64,000 bases of DNA. Origin: Phoronis australis. Lineage: Eukaryota > Phoronida > Phoronidae. The first letter of the stretch is position 1, and each line of letters begins with the position of its first letter. Where the stretch lies: contig NMRA01000530.1 in NCBI GenBank assembly GCA_002633005.1, positions 51,706 to 115,705 on the forward strand, in the 5' to 3' direction. The notes under the pieces are model-generated. The model worked only from the letters and a program-made list of their open reading frames with translations. It ran no database searches and was not told the origin of the DNA. Positions 49,970 to 60,658 of the stretch are shown here, piece by piece. The translations under genes and the position numbers were made by a program.

Positions 49970-50162
49970 CATGGGCGGCGCACCATAGGGGGCTGGGGGG
50001 CTATAGTCCCCCATTTTTTTCAGTGCTACGCCGAACGTGGTCTATAGGCGGTGCATCACAGGGGGCTGAGAGGGCTTTAGCCCCCCAATTTTTCAGTGCT
50101 ACGCCCAGTGAGCTATATATATATATCTAGTTATATTTATCTTATTGGCTGCGCCGCCCATG
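49970..50162. mobile_element. MITE with CATGGGCGGCGCA ends, TSD AACTA
   Basis: CATGGGCGGCGCA at 49970 is the inverse of TGCGCCGCCCATG ending at 50162, and AACTA flanks both sides (49965-49969 and 50163-50167). The interior is a tandem pair of about 70-bp units, each with GGCGG-GCA, AGGGGGCTG, a C run and TTTCAGTGCTACGCC. It has no coding sequence. Confidence 0.75.
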
Positions 50163-50890
50163 AACTATTCAGGTTTGAAGAACAAAAATCCACTGCTCAA
50201 TACTACGAGAAAAAAAATACCAAGGAAGTACAAAGACAACCTATCCAAGCAATGAGTTGAATTTTATTTATTTAGGGACTTTTAAAACTTTTTTCGATTT
50301 ACGTTTGTGAGTCTGGATTTCATCAATGTCTTTAAGAGATATTTAAGATAGGTAAAAATTTCTAAGTTTACTTTTACTATCTATTTGGGGATCGGATTAC
50401 AGATTTTTTTCCAACTTCAGTATGTAATTAAATATCTTCATTTCTTTAAAAGATTAGCTTCTAATTATCAAACATCATCTATGAATCTATCGATTTTCGT
50501 AGTTACATAAACAAGTAAAATAGAAACCAACGAATTTGTTTATCAAAATGAAATGTTATAAGCAATTTCTGCAGGCATGCTCGCAGATTTTTGACGGGTA
50601 ACCGGAGGAACATGGGAGATGGGGCATTCGTATTAAGGTGTAGTTTTGCTCATTTCAGAGGTACATCTACCTATAACGGATCACGAGGTAAATTTGAACT
50701 CCACCGACAAAAAACGCTGAAATCATTGTTTATGATTGCGAGAGTTCTTTGAGTACCCCCTTTGGACATGAACGCGGTCATCAGAAATAGTAGCATAGAC
50801 AGAAGTGTTTTCCACATGTGGAAATTCCTTACAAATAAACCATAGTAAGCATGCATGCACCCACGGGGACTCGGAAGACGGGGGACTCGT

Positions 50891-51124
50891 GCGAGACCCC
50901 CATTTGGCGAAGAGGGCAAAAGGTCCGTCTCGGAGAAACAAAAATTCCGAAAAAAACGAAACAAAAGTCCACTAAAAAGACAAAAGGCATGAATTCGGCG
51001 GAAATGCTCGATTCATAGTTCTGATCGCAGTACCCCGTTTTTTTCTCTGTCCCGATTGTTTTTAGAAAAGGTCCACATTCTCAAAAATTCGAGCCCCCTA
51101 TATTTTAGGCTGGATGCGTGCATG
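50891..51124 (+). repeat. Dispersed repeat family B, copy 3
   Basis: GAGACCCCCATTTGGCGAAG, CGGAGAAACAAAAA, AAAAGTCCACTAAAAAG, GCATGAATTCGGCG and TATATTTTAGGCTGGATGCG match copies 1 and 2. This is the fullest of the three. Confidence 0.65.
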
Positions 51125-51818
51125 GTAACCATCTTTAAAAGAGATGCTATTCTTGTGAAACTATGGGAAACAGTAACATTATTTTATAACTAACCATCGG
51201 AAATAGTCCTTTTGTGTAATTCACAAATAGTGGTCTTCACGTTCTTTAAAATTCCACCCTTTCCATGGCGGTCAATCGTATTGTATTTATTGTATTTATT
51301 GTATTTTGTTCACACTTTTTGGTTGTTTGGGTCGAATGTCTTGATACTGCTGTGCTGGGCACGAATGTTTAGTATTTTTTGATGAATTTGGAATCTCAAA
51401 TCCCGTCGTGAATACTTGGCAGTGTCGGATTTACATGTATAGAGGGAATTGGAATGTGTCAATAAAAACACAAAAGGGTGGCCACTTGTATATCATAAAT
51501 GCCCTCCTTCAAGGACCCCTAAATATGAAAATATCTACGTTATTTCGAAAATCAGGAAATGCGCAGCAATTGGTGTTATCTGTCAGGTTATCAATTTTTC
51601 TCAAGTGATATGTAGTTTCGACAAAAAATAAAGCTAATGTTGTCTCCGTAATCCCTTGCCAGAGAAGGGCCTCTGACTTGTTGGATTTAAAAATCCAATA
51701 AATTAGTACGCTCCGCAAAAGCTCTGCTTTACAAATTTTCTCTGGGATCGGGCGACAGTTAAGCAAGGCCTCAGCTTCGCACTTCAAAGGATGCAAACAT
51801 TATGTGTCTAAAGGCTGT

Positions 51819-52584
51819 TCAATAAGCGACGGCAAGACACATGCGGACGCCCCTGATGCAACGTTCCCAAAAACCGCCCCAATGAGAGCCTGTGGGTGGG
51901 TTAAAAATCCATTTGACTTGCTTCTGTGCTAAGAAATCATGAATCTGTTCCTGATTCCACATTTCTACAGCAAACTTCGTCTCTCGACAACCACCTACAG
52001 AATTCGTCCCGTTGTCACTTCGTACATGTATGATTTCAGGTGAACCTCGGCGAGCTATAAAACGACGAAGTGCATTGATGAAGGTGTCATGATCCAATGA
52101 CGACGTGACCTCATTATGGATTGCTTTTAACGATAAGCATGTAACCAAGCAACCGAACATCTTGTCCTGACTTCTTCCTCTTTTTACCAGGAAATGACCA
52201 ACATAGTCAGCCCCAGAAGACCCAAAACATGTCTTGTCCACATTCAATCTGTCTTCGGAACTTCAGCAGCACGGTAGGGACGCCTGCACATAAAACAACC
52301 ATACAGAACCTTCCTAACAGCAGCATAACCATGAGCGATCCAATACATTTCGCAAAAGTGCGACAGCACGTAGCTCTTTTCAGATGTCCATGAGCTTCGT
52401 GGCAGTGCTTTATCAGGAGAACTGAGACACGAATGTCTTTGGAAAGAATCGCTTGATGATGATGATCATACGAAAACGTCGATCGACCAATACGACCATC
52501 AACTCTAAACAAGCCGTCCACATATAAAGGATTTAGTTTCCGAATCTTGCTGGACTTCTTTATCGTCTTAACACCTGAAGACAA
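51819..52584 (-). pseudogene. BEL/Pao integrase, frameshifted
   Basis: The first part carries the zinc-binding HHCC region (HCHEAHGHLKRA, then in another frame YVLSHFCEMYWIAHGYA and FMCRRPYRAAE). The second part carries the catalytic core: DYVGHFLVKRGRSQ, RRFIARRGSPEIIHVRSDNG and FNPPTGSHWGGFWERCIRGV, which are the D, D and E positions of a DDE integrase. At least two frameshifts near 52250 and 52370 separate the parts, so no full-length protein can be made. Confidence 0.8.
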
Positions 52585-53202
52585 GGTTTCAATCTTACTT
52601 GGGTAATAGATCTTCTGTACGGCAACTAAAATATAATGTTCAAATGTTTCAGACTTCGATCCTTTAATATTCTCCGGTTGAGATGACCAAGACGGTGTAT
52701 GGCCATGGACTCGTTATCTGGAAGCAGACAGTTGTTGCTGGAGCAAAACAAAACAGGCTCGGGGGCTTTACTCTTTTAATGCCAACAGTATAAATGACAG
52801 TAGCAGTGGCAGTGGTAGCAGGTAAAATGAAATGTAACAAAAAACTATGTTCAAATTTACACGTTACTTAATTCTATCTCTTCCTGATACTATCTATATA
52901 GCAAGCCAATGCCCCGGACAACGCCCTAAGAGCACACATTAGCAGGCGTTCAAAACGTTAACTACACTGACAGAAAATTAGAAAACTAAAGAATGCAAAT
53001 AAAGTAATTTATATCAAGAAACACGAGTACTTACGCTGATATCGCCCTAAGTCCAACCAAAACGCGCTGAATAACTACATGTATGTACAGCAGACGTTTC
53101 TCTATCATTAACGTTTGTGGAACGACATTCGAAAAAGGTGGCACGAGAATAGTCAGAGAGAGCGACATCTGGCGCAAGATCTACACAGTAACAAGTCTAC
53201 TT

Positions 53203-53574
53203 TTAAGGCGGGAAACGATCGTATTCGTACGCGTAAGTCAAAATAACAAAACATGACAGTCTGCAATAACAGCTTTCATTATTCCAAGGGAAGGCGACTT
53301 GACAATGCCCATTTGACTTCTCCACGGCATTTAAAGCCTTCCTATCTTTCTGTGACATACGCTCAATATCATCGCGCAAATCTCCAAAGTCATCATCATG
53401 GTATACAGACATCAGAAAAGTGTAAACTATGTTGGCGAGCTTGGCCCTCTGCTGGTTTTCTCTCTATATAACTTAGTGCTGGTAGCGAACGGTCCCTTTT
53501 CTTGAACTGTAACCACTTCCAAGCGTTCCAGGGCTTCACAGTTATCGCTCACAATCAGAAGATCCACCTCAGCA
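53203..53574 (-). pseudogene. BEL/Pao protease and linker fragments
   Basis: VDLLIVSDNCEALERLEVVT resembles the segment VDLLIG-D that ends the BEL/Pao protease domain. After a stop and a shift, DDIERMSQKDRKALNAVEKS and CQVAFPWNN resemble the linker before the reverse transcriptase. Reading continues upstream to about 53797 (VRCWILNVEVWNVNEV). Confidence 0.55.
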
Positions 53575-55605
53575 TTAACACACGGAAGCTCCATACAACT
53601 CAAGTGAGAAGTGTGGTTGACACCTTATTCCCAGGGTATATCACCCCTGCCTGGACACCGGCAAGGACAGAAGCTATCGTGAAGACATTCTTGAGGATTA
53701 TACCATGCACTTCATTTACATTCCAAACTTCTACGTTCAGGATCCAACATCTCACTTGCTCAAAATCTGGCAACGTAGTTAACCTGAGGCGCCACAAGCC
53801 TGTATGGAGGCTCTTGTAAGGGATCTACATCTTACAGTCTGTTTTGTCATAGATTCCTGTTTCGTTGGCCTGTATCACACTTGAGAAACCACTTCAATCT
53901 TTTAAACGCATGTATTCATCAAATACCCAGCATCATCAACGTCCAGGCCTTCAAAACACAAGACCAGTAGAAAAAATTGCAAACGCCCCATTGTGATTGT
54001 TTTGTACATTCCTGGTGGAAAACAGCAATGGTTGTGAATTACCATGTGACTTTGACCTTGAATGAATACAAGCATCAAGCAAACAATCGTCAAAACCTAT
54101 ACGTACATGTAATTTATGTTAATTAGGACCTGTGGTGCATGCAACAAAGGGTTAGTGAGGTCGAAAATAATCTAAATCAGTATAGAAAAAGATCTTCAAA
54201 ATAGGCACATGGATATAAAAGGTGATTTCTTCTAAAGTTGCAAACATCCTGTTGTGAACCTTAACTCCTGAGCTATGATGTCAGCACACATTCGCAATAA
54301 ACAGCGACAAAAATGACCTTGGCGTAAAGGAGTCAAGGTTGTCTTTTTTCAAGGATTGATCACCCCACCAGTAGCAGAACAGCATGGAACTTCCTTGAAA
54401 GAAAAAACACACTCGTACATCATGAATAATTATTCGCAAACTACAATGTAATGTGAAACATAAATCTAAAGATCTATCACGCGACCATTGTTCCACTCAA
54501 AACCAATAAGATAAATTTGAGACCTGAGCTCATCACTTCAAATCTCAAGTGATTGTCACCCCATTATGTTAGTCTGATAAGTGTACTGAATTCTTGCTTC
54601 TTTCAAAAACTGGTAACATTCACATCATGAGCCTAGTGAAGTAGAAATGTAAAAATGCTCAGAAAAACAATACACAGACATGAATAGTCGCTATAAAACT
54701 CTAAACAACCCTCGGGATTGTCAAATTACTCCAAGAGTATTTTGGAAAGAAATGAACAAACAACACAGAACTGAACTAGCAAAGTTGTAACACTTATGAG
54801 GCGCAACACGTCATTAAGTCAGTTTTGAAGAAAGACAAGTAACTTACATTTTGACATATTTTTTCCAATATTTTGCCTGCCTTTAAGCTTGAGGTCATAG
54901 TGTCAAAGCTTAATAAAACCCTGAAAGCTGAGGTGGAAGCTAAATTCAAGATATAAAACTGTCATAGTAAATATTGATTATGAAATATGAAATTAGTAGA
55001 GTTACTTCCATTGCCCAACATTTGTGCATATGCACTTTTAAAACCATGGGGTCAAACTTGTTTACTTGTACATGTACACGTACATTTGATATCTACATCT
55101 AATTTAGATGATGTTTACCGTTTTTGTTCTGGACTCAGCACACTGTGAGGAATCTGAAAATTGACTTGTCAATTATAACTGCGAACAGGCGTCTAGATAG
55201 GAACACCCATAGATTTTAACAATAAACAATCGATCGGCTGACCGTACATCATTTCTTGTGAACCCAACAAGCCGTCCGTCATCAGTGTTCGGCCAGCTAA
55301 TTTCGCGCTTATATCAGCAGTGAGCATAGTCTTAAGAGTCGTGAAACGGTCGAAGTTGACGTTATTTTTAGCTGCTAGCAAGAATTGGTAAGTGTTAGGA
55401 GTTGACAGAAGATCCGGTTTAAAATGTGCACGTGGGCAAGCGCCTATGACTTGGCCAAAAGGTTTAAAATGCTTTTGTTATTTCAGATACGTGCTGAGGT
55501 ACTAAGTTAGTCGCTCATTGAGGCCACATAAAACGCTAAAAGTGTGTTGGCTGTTATTATTTATAGTTATTTGTGACTACAGTAATGTCTTAACAATTTT
55601 CACAG

Positions 55606-58425
55606 TTAAAGGCACTACTGCCATCCGAAATGGACGAGGCGAGCGGATCTGTCAAGCTCTTGGTGATGCTATTAAGTGCCCTTTGTTGGAAAGTCTCCTC
55701 CGAAAATTGCCTGACCTGGAGAAACAAAGTGTTGAACAAGGAGAAGATGCAGAGCTTGTCTAATGCCAATACTGTGGACTTCTGGTCTTGTGGCATCCGC
55801 CAGATTGAGAGAAACGCCTTCGCCAGTTTGTTGCAGGTGGAATATCTTAGTCTGACTGATAATCACTTATCAGAAATCATGGATGGACTTTTTATGACAT
55901 TAGTAACACTTAAAACCTTGGATTTGAGCCGTAACAAAATACGTTCTGTGACAGACCAAACGTTGGATGGATTGCTTAACTTAGAAATTTTAGATCTCGC
56001 AAATAATTGCGTGTCATCTTTGTTTCAAGACATGTTTAATGGAACACCATCGCTAAGAGTACTGCGTTTAAATCACAACTTCATTACATCATTGGATGGT
56101 AATTCATTTGGCAGTAGCTTGCCCAGTCTCGAAAAACTCTTTATTGGAAGCAACAAGATTTCAAGGATAGCAAGTGGAACATTCAGCAGATTGAACACAT
56201 TGAGGCATCTTCACCTCGAGAGCAACAACCTAACTGCAGTGCACGGGCACGCCTTTGATGGTCTGGGAGCTTTAACTACTTTGATATTGAGAAACAATTC
56301 CATGACTGGGATTCGTGGCCTGGTGTTTCCGTCTTTGCGGTTCGTGGATTTAAGTCAAAACCATTTACATACACTGGAAAGGTCGTTCGTTGTTTCTAAC
56401 CAATCAATTATTGTGCTCCTGGCGTTCAACTCCATTTCAGAAATTGAAAACGGTACATTTTGCTCCCAACTGTCGACTTACAAACTGACGATGTCTTCGA
56501 ATAGGCTAAAAATGGTAAAAAAGTCAAATTTCGCTTGCCTGAAATCTACAGAAACACTCTCCCTGTCAGGCAATGGTATAATATCAATAGAACACGGATC
56601 GTTTTCTCACATGAGGAAACTTAATTATCTATTTCTTTCATATAATGAAATTACAATCGTCAGACGAGGAATGTTAAATGGTTTGTTAAATCTGGTACTC
56701 CTGGACCTACGTTTCAACAACATAATCTCTATTGGTGACCGATCTTTTGAAAACCTTACGGCTCTGAAATTCCTTTATGTGAATGGTAATAAAATTTCTA
56801 CTCTAGCTTCTATGGATTTCGTGGGTCCTACAAAACCTGTACTATTGGCAATGGACGGCAACCCAGTTAGTGCTATACAAATCACTACTCCAATGGCATT
56901 TCAAGAGGTCCGAGTTGACTTCACTTATGTGAACGTGACGTGCAATGTGTCATATCTTGCAAATGTTAATAAGCTGAAAGTGAGAGGAAATTTTGAACAT
57001 CACACCGTTTCACAGATGTTTGTTGGAAATCTTAGAAACCTGATTGCTCTACATATGTCGTGGTGCAACATATCGGATTTGAGTGACCAACCCTTCAAAT
57101 TACTTCATCGACTTACAACATTAGATCTTGCTGGAAATCAACTAAAACACGTATCTTCTTACATGCTTGAAGGGCTCGAATCTTTGACAACATTAATTCT
57201 TTCGCAAAATGAGATCGTGTCAATTGCAGAGAATGCATTTCTGGAGCTGATGTTACTGAAAAACATATATCTGACAGGGAACATGATTATTCACATAGGA
57301 AAAACTGTGTTACCTAAAAACATCAGAAAACTTGACTTGGAGGGAAACAACGTCAGAAACCTTTCGACCTTCAACGTAACTGCACTTACGTCTCTCTCCT
57401 TAAGTCATAACAACCTCGGCTGTGTAACGAACACAATGCTTTCAGGACTGCCGAACATTCTATATTTAAACATGTCCTATGCACATATTGACTACATAAG
57501 TGAAGACGCCTTTTGCAATGTGATTTCTCTACGGTCACTGGTTCTAACCGGAAATAGAATTCGAATAGTACGTCAGTCTGTGTTTGGTTCCCTTACATCA
57601 TTGAAATCGCTTGAGCTGGATCACTGTGGCATTAAAAGAATTGAAGAAGGGGTCACGAAAAATATGAACAGTTTGCAGCATCTGTATGTTCGCAATAACA
57701 GTATCCAGACTATACCGCTGGACATACTAAGTAGGGTTGATGTCTCAGCAAAACGATTCCTCTTTCTGGTGTCTGACAACCCACTTCACTGTACCTGCCT
57801 GGTGCGTTTCCTTCAGGCATGGGTCTACCGTATGGTAAGGCATAAATTTAGCTCACTGAAAAACAACGCCGTCCCTACATGCAACTCGCAATTTAAAACA
57901 CGATCATCCATTGGATCATTCGTATCCTCTGATTTCGTCTGCCATAAGCCTAGTTCTCCGGTTTTGGAAGTCAAACAAGACGCCCTCAAGGTTTCTATTA
58001 AGTGCACGTCTTACGGAGATCCAAATCCGACGATTACACTCAAAGGTCCTGAAGGAAACACGTTGAATTATTCTACTGTAGTGAATACTACCGAAGCTGT
58101 CGCGGAGTCGAGTATTCCAGCAGATGAATTTGTTGAAGGTAACTACTCATGCACGTCTGCAAATTTTATGGACCAATTATCAAGCGTAAAATTGATTAAA
58201 GCCACAAAGAAAAGCGAAGACGGGAAAGACAAAACAGAAAGAAATGACTTACCTTTCGATGTCTATCTAGTAACAGTGGGTGTCACCGCTGGTATAGTAG
58301 GATGTGTAATAGCTGTAGGCGTCATTTTGTCGGTCTGTATCGTGTGTCGGTACAATGGTCGGCCCAATTCATCGAGAACTGGTGCCGCAACGAACCAGAT
58401 CGAACTGGGAAATACTCGAGTCTAA
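55606..58425 (+). CDS. LRR-Ig type I membrane protein, 931 aa, intronless coding region
   Basis: ATG at 55630, TAA at 58423. A probable 5' UTR splice acceptor (TTTTCACAG) ends at 55605, 24 bases before the ATG. Order: signal peptide (hydrophobic residues 9-20, LLVMLLSALCW), an N-terminal cap, roughly 25 leucine-rich repeats of about 24 residues (typical LxxLxLxxNxI) to residue 715, an LRR C-terminal cap starting NPLHCTCLVRFLQAW at 717, one Ig-like domain with C792 and C841 (EGNYSCTSANF), a stalk rich in K and E, a membrane helix at about 880-906 and a short tail ending IELGNTRV. Many N-x-S/T sites support an extracellular location. The layout is that of LRR-Ig adhesion or recognition receptors such as the LRIG type, here with one Ig domain and no cytoplasmic signalling domain. 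The ligand is unknown. Confidence 0.92.
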   Translation, partial: LKALLPSEMDEASGSVKLLVMLLSALCWKVSSENCLTWRNKVLNKEKMQSLSNANTVDFWSCGIRQIERNAFASLLQVEYLSLTDNHLSEIMDGLFMTLVTLKTLDLSRNKIRSVTDQTLDGLLNLEILDLANNCVSSLFQDMFNGTPSLRVLRLNHNFITSLDGNSFGSSLPSLEKLFIGSNKISRIASGTFSRLNTLRHLHLESNNLTAVHGHAFDGLGALTTLILRNNSMTGIRGLVFPSLRFVDLSQNHLHTLERSFVVSNQSIIVLLAFNSISEIENGTFCSQLSTYKLTMSSNRLKMVKKSNFACLKSTETLSLSGNGIISIEHGSFSHMRKLNYLFLSYNEITIVRRGMLNGLLNLVLLDLRFNNIISIGDRSFENLTALKFLYVNGNKISTLASMDFVGPTKPVLLAMDGNPVSAIQITTPMAFQEVRVDFTYVNVTCNVSYLANVNKLKVRGNFEHHTVSQMFVGNLRNLIALHMSWCNISDLSDQPFKLLHRLTTLDLAGNQLKHVSSYMLEGLESLTTLILSQNEIVSIAENAFLELMLLKNIYLTGNMIIHIGKTVLPKNIRKLDLEGNNVRNLSTFNVTALTSLSLSHNNLGCVTNTMLSGLPNILYLNMSYAHIDYISEDAFCNVISLRSLVLTGNRIRIVRQSVFGSLTSLKSLELDHCGIKRIEEGVTKNMNSLQHLYVRNNSIQTIPLDILSRVDVSAKRFLFLVSDNPLHCTCLVRFLQAWVYRMVRHKFSSLKNNAVPTCNSQFKTRSSIGSFVSSDFVCHKPSSPVLEVKQDALKVSIKCTSYGDPNPTITLKGPEGNTLNYSTVVNTTEAVAESSIPADEFVEGNYSCTSANFMDQLSSVKLIKATKKSEDGKDKTERNDLPFDVYLVTVGVTAGIVGCVIAVGVILSVCIVCRYNGRPNSSRTGAATNQIELGNTRV

Positions 58426-58674
58426 CAACCGCTGAGTGTTACGGAAACAGATTCCATGACCGTGCTTCTAAATTCCAGTCTCCGAGACCAATTGATACCA
58501 ATGCCACCGTGAGTACCAAGACGAGCTACCTTAAACTTCACACATGCACCAAAATGCCCCCTAGACGGTGGCGGTGTTCTCGGGTGCTCCTATTTTACAG
58601 CTGATCGACTGATGGGATTGCTTTTGTGTGTTTTCGATATAAAGTGATTCAGATTCTAAGCACGGAAACATTTA

Positions 58675-60655
58675 CAGCCGATTTCATAAATGTGCTTTAA
58701 AGTTAAACCTGGGTTAAATTGGATTTAGACCAGGTTTAATTTGCATTTCATAAAGGTGGTTTAACATTTAAACTAGTGATCTGGCAAAACCTGGTTTAAC
58801 CTCAGTTTGGACCAAGGGATAAAAAGGATGTCCGGACTCCCTGGACCCGCCTTTGCGTAGACCAGTACGTGTTGCAGGGTGTCCTTTGGATTCTTCACAA
58901 TGCGACTGGTCGAGCAGAGCGTCATGGTCGTAAACACTACGAGCTGTACTGGAGACGGCATCTTCTGATTCTTCTGACTGAGTTCCATTTCCATTGGACC
59001 CCGATTTAAGGTTGCCAGGCAGGGGTCCTGCTCCCCAACCCTCCTTGTCCTTGAAATGACACGAAAATAAATTTGGGAATTTACGTGTATTGTGTTACGG
59101 ATAATCGTAAGCATGTACTTTAATATGTGTACGTGTGTTGGGCCCAGACATTACAAAATGAAAAATGTCCCCTCATGATACCCTAGATCTGCCAGTGAGT
59201 CCCTCATCGTTTTTCTTTGCAATTTTTCACTGATGAAATTTTCTTTCTGGCTTTCGTTTTTAGTGATGCCCTTTCACTGTTTTTCACTGCATTTCTCCGA
59301 TTGTAGGAACTGTGCAGCCAGTCTGGACCAATATCTCTCCAAGTCTGCTGCTTACGGTGACTTCATTTGCCACCAGTTTTCTTGTTCTGTGTAATATAGA
59401 CTGATCAGTTATGGGAGGGAACATTTCCCTCATTCGAAAAGCTTTTAGGCCTTTTTCGCAAATGTCTGCACTGATTCTACTACTATGTGCCATTTATATC
59501 CACATGATCAATGTTTCATTGAAGCACATTACCAGCAATTCGTAAACTAGGTCATCCGCCAGGTTCTCTGCGAAAACTAGGTCATCGCTTATGGACCAGT
59601 TAGCGCTTCACTCTCCGCGTGTCTGCTGGTTAGAAGCACCAGAAAGGTTGTTCTACATTTTGTAGCCCAAAATTACCAAAGTTCAAATATATTCCGTTGA
59701 AAAGGAAAGACAAAACATATTATTACAGATGTCTGGCCAATCATGAGTCACTACTCGTAAGNTGTTCTGTGTAATATAGACTGATCAGTTATGGGAGGGA
59801 ACATTTCCCTCATTCGAAAAGCTTTTAAGCCTTTTTCGCAAATGTCTGCACTGATTCTACTACTATGTGCCATTTATATCCACATGATCAATGTTTCATT
59901 GAAGCACTTCAATAGTTTCTGGTTAATCCAGATCGACACAGTAAGGTTGATTAGATAATTTAAACCTGGTATTACTAAAACCGCTCCCTGGTCTCAAAAT
60001 CAGGCTTTCAGATTTTTACATGACAGCATGTTCCCGTTCAGTGACTTTACCAGCCGTAGGGGGTTCTGAGCGTGTGGTAACATATAGCTTCTTTGTTAAC
60101 TGCCATAGCACAATTTTTTGTCTGTTACGACAACAAGCAGGCCAACTATCTGCCACGCTTACTACAGACCACGTGTGAACACACTCAAACTCAGAGTGAA
60201 TTGGTGTATTCGGAAAGAATAAATTGTCGTAACTTCGGTTGCGATTTTGGCGATTCAAAAACTAAACATGATCACCATTTGACAAAGATTTCAGAAATGC
60301 TATTGGTTTATGTACAGATATGTTATAACTTAACTTTTGTTTTTAACAGCACAACCCAGCCAGTGTAGATACGATCTTATTGGGGATTAGAGCAATTATC
60401 GAACAAAAGAGAGCTGGCCCTCCAACCATAATTTTCAGAATGGAGTTAATCAGTCGCGTAAGATATTGGCTACAGGGGTAAACTTCCCAGCTTGTTGTTG
60501 GGCTCTAGAATCGAACAAGTTGGGAGCAACAGGAAAAAGCCGTAATGAACCACGTTTTTGAAATGAAAGTTTGGTCTAAAATTAGACTAGGTTTATAAAG
60601 ACCAGGTTTAAGTCTTAATCCTGGTTTTGTTAAACCAGCTTGATGAAATCGGCTG
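58675..60655. mobile_element. PIF/Harbinger-like DNA transposon, TSD TTA
   Basis: CAGCCGATTTCAT at 58675 is the inverse of ATGAAATCGGCTG ending at 60655, and TTA flanks both ends (58672-58674 and 60656-60658), the target duplication typical of PIF/Harbinger. Both subterminal regions repeat AAACCTGGTTTAA-type motifs. On the - strand a frame from about 59055 to 58780 (VSSTARSVYDHDALLD) and another at 59493-59284 look like remnants of coding sequence, but no DDE transposase is recognised. It sits in the 3' flank of the LRR-Ig gene. A 145-bp internal duplication and an N are described separately. Confidence 0.65.
59383..59907 (+). repeat. 145-bp direct duplication with a single N
   Basis: 59383-59527 and 59763-59907 differ at one base only. 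The N at 59762 lies immediately before the second copy. It lies inside the PIF/Harbinger-like element and may be an assembly artefact. Confidence 0.85.
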
Positions 60656-60658
60656 TTA

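Larger units (their letters stand above)
51819..53812 (-). mobile_element. Decayed BEL/Pao LTR retrotransposon, reverse transcriptase missing
   Basis: On the - strand, in BEL/Pao order, are a protease-region fragment (53460-53574, VDLLIVSDNCEALERLEVVT then PFAT-TK), a linker fragment (53203-53412, SQKDRKALNAVEKS) and the integrase (51819-52584). The expected reverse transcriptase and RNase H would lie between 53203 and 52585, but only about 600 unrelated or unreadable bases are there. Frames are broken repeatedly. No LTR pair was identified. Confidence 0.7.
43514..55605. other. Gene-poor, transposon-rich region
   Basis: Contains a SINE copy (44258), a THAP fragment (45173), a Penelope-like fragment (45833), a hAT end at a gap (48302), a tRNA-like fragment (49149), MITE ends (49340, 49970), family B repeat (50891) and a BEL/Pao relic (51819-53812). 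Two segments, about 46420-46475 and 51312-51367, share a motif (GTCTTGATNNTGCTGTGCT) and may be ends of one element family. No intact host gene is seen. The stretches 46240-48300 and 53820-55600 show nothing I can assign. Confidence 0.5.

Noticed and set aside
53502-53819. 105-codon open frame on the + strand
   Set aside because: The opposite strand carries BEL/Pao protease-region sequence; this frame has no match.
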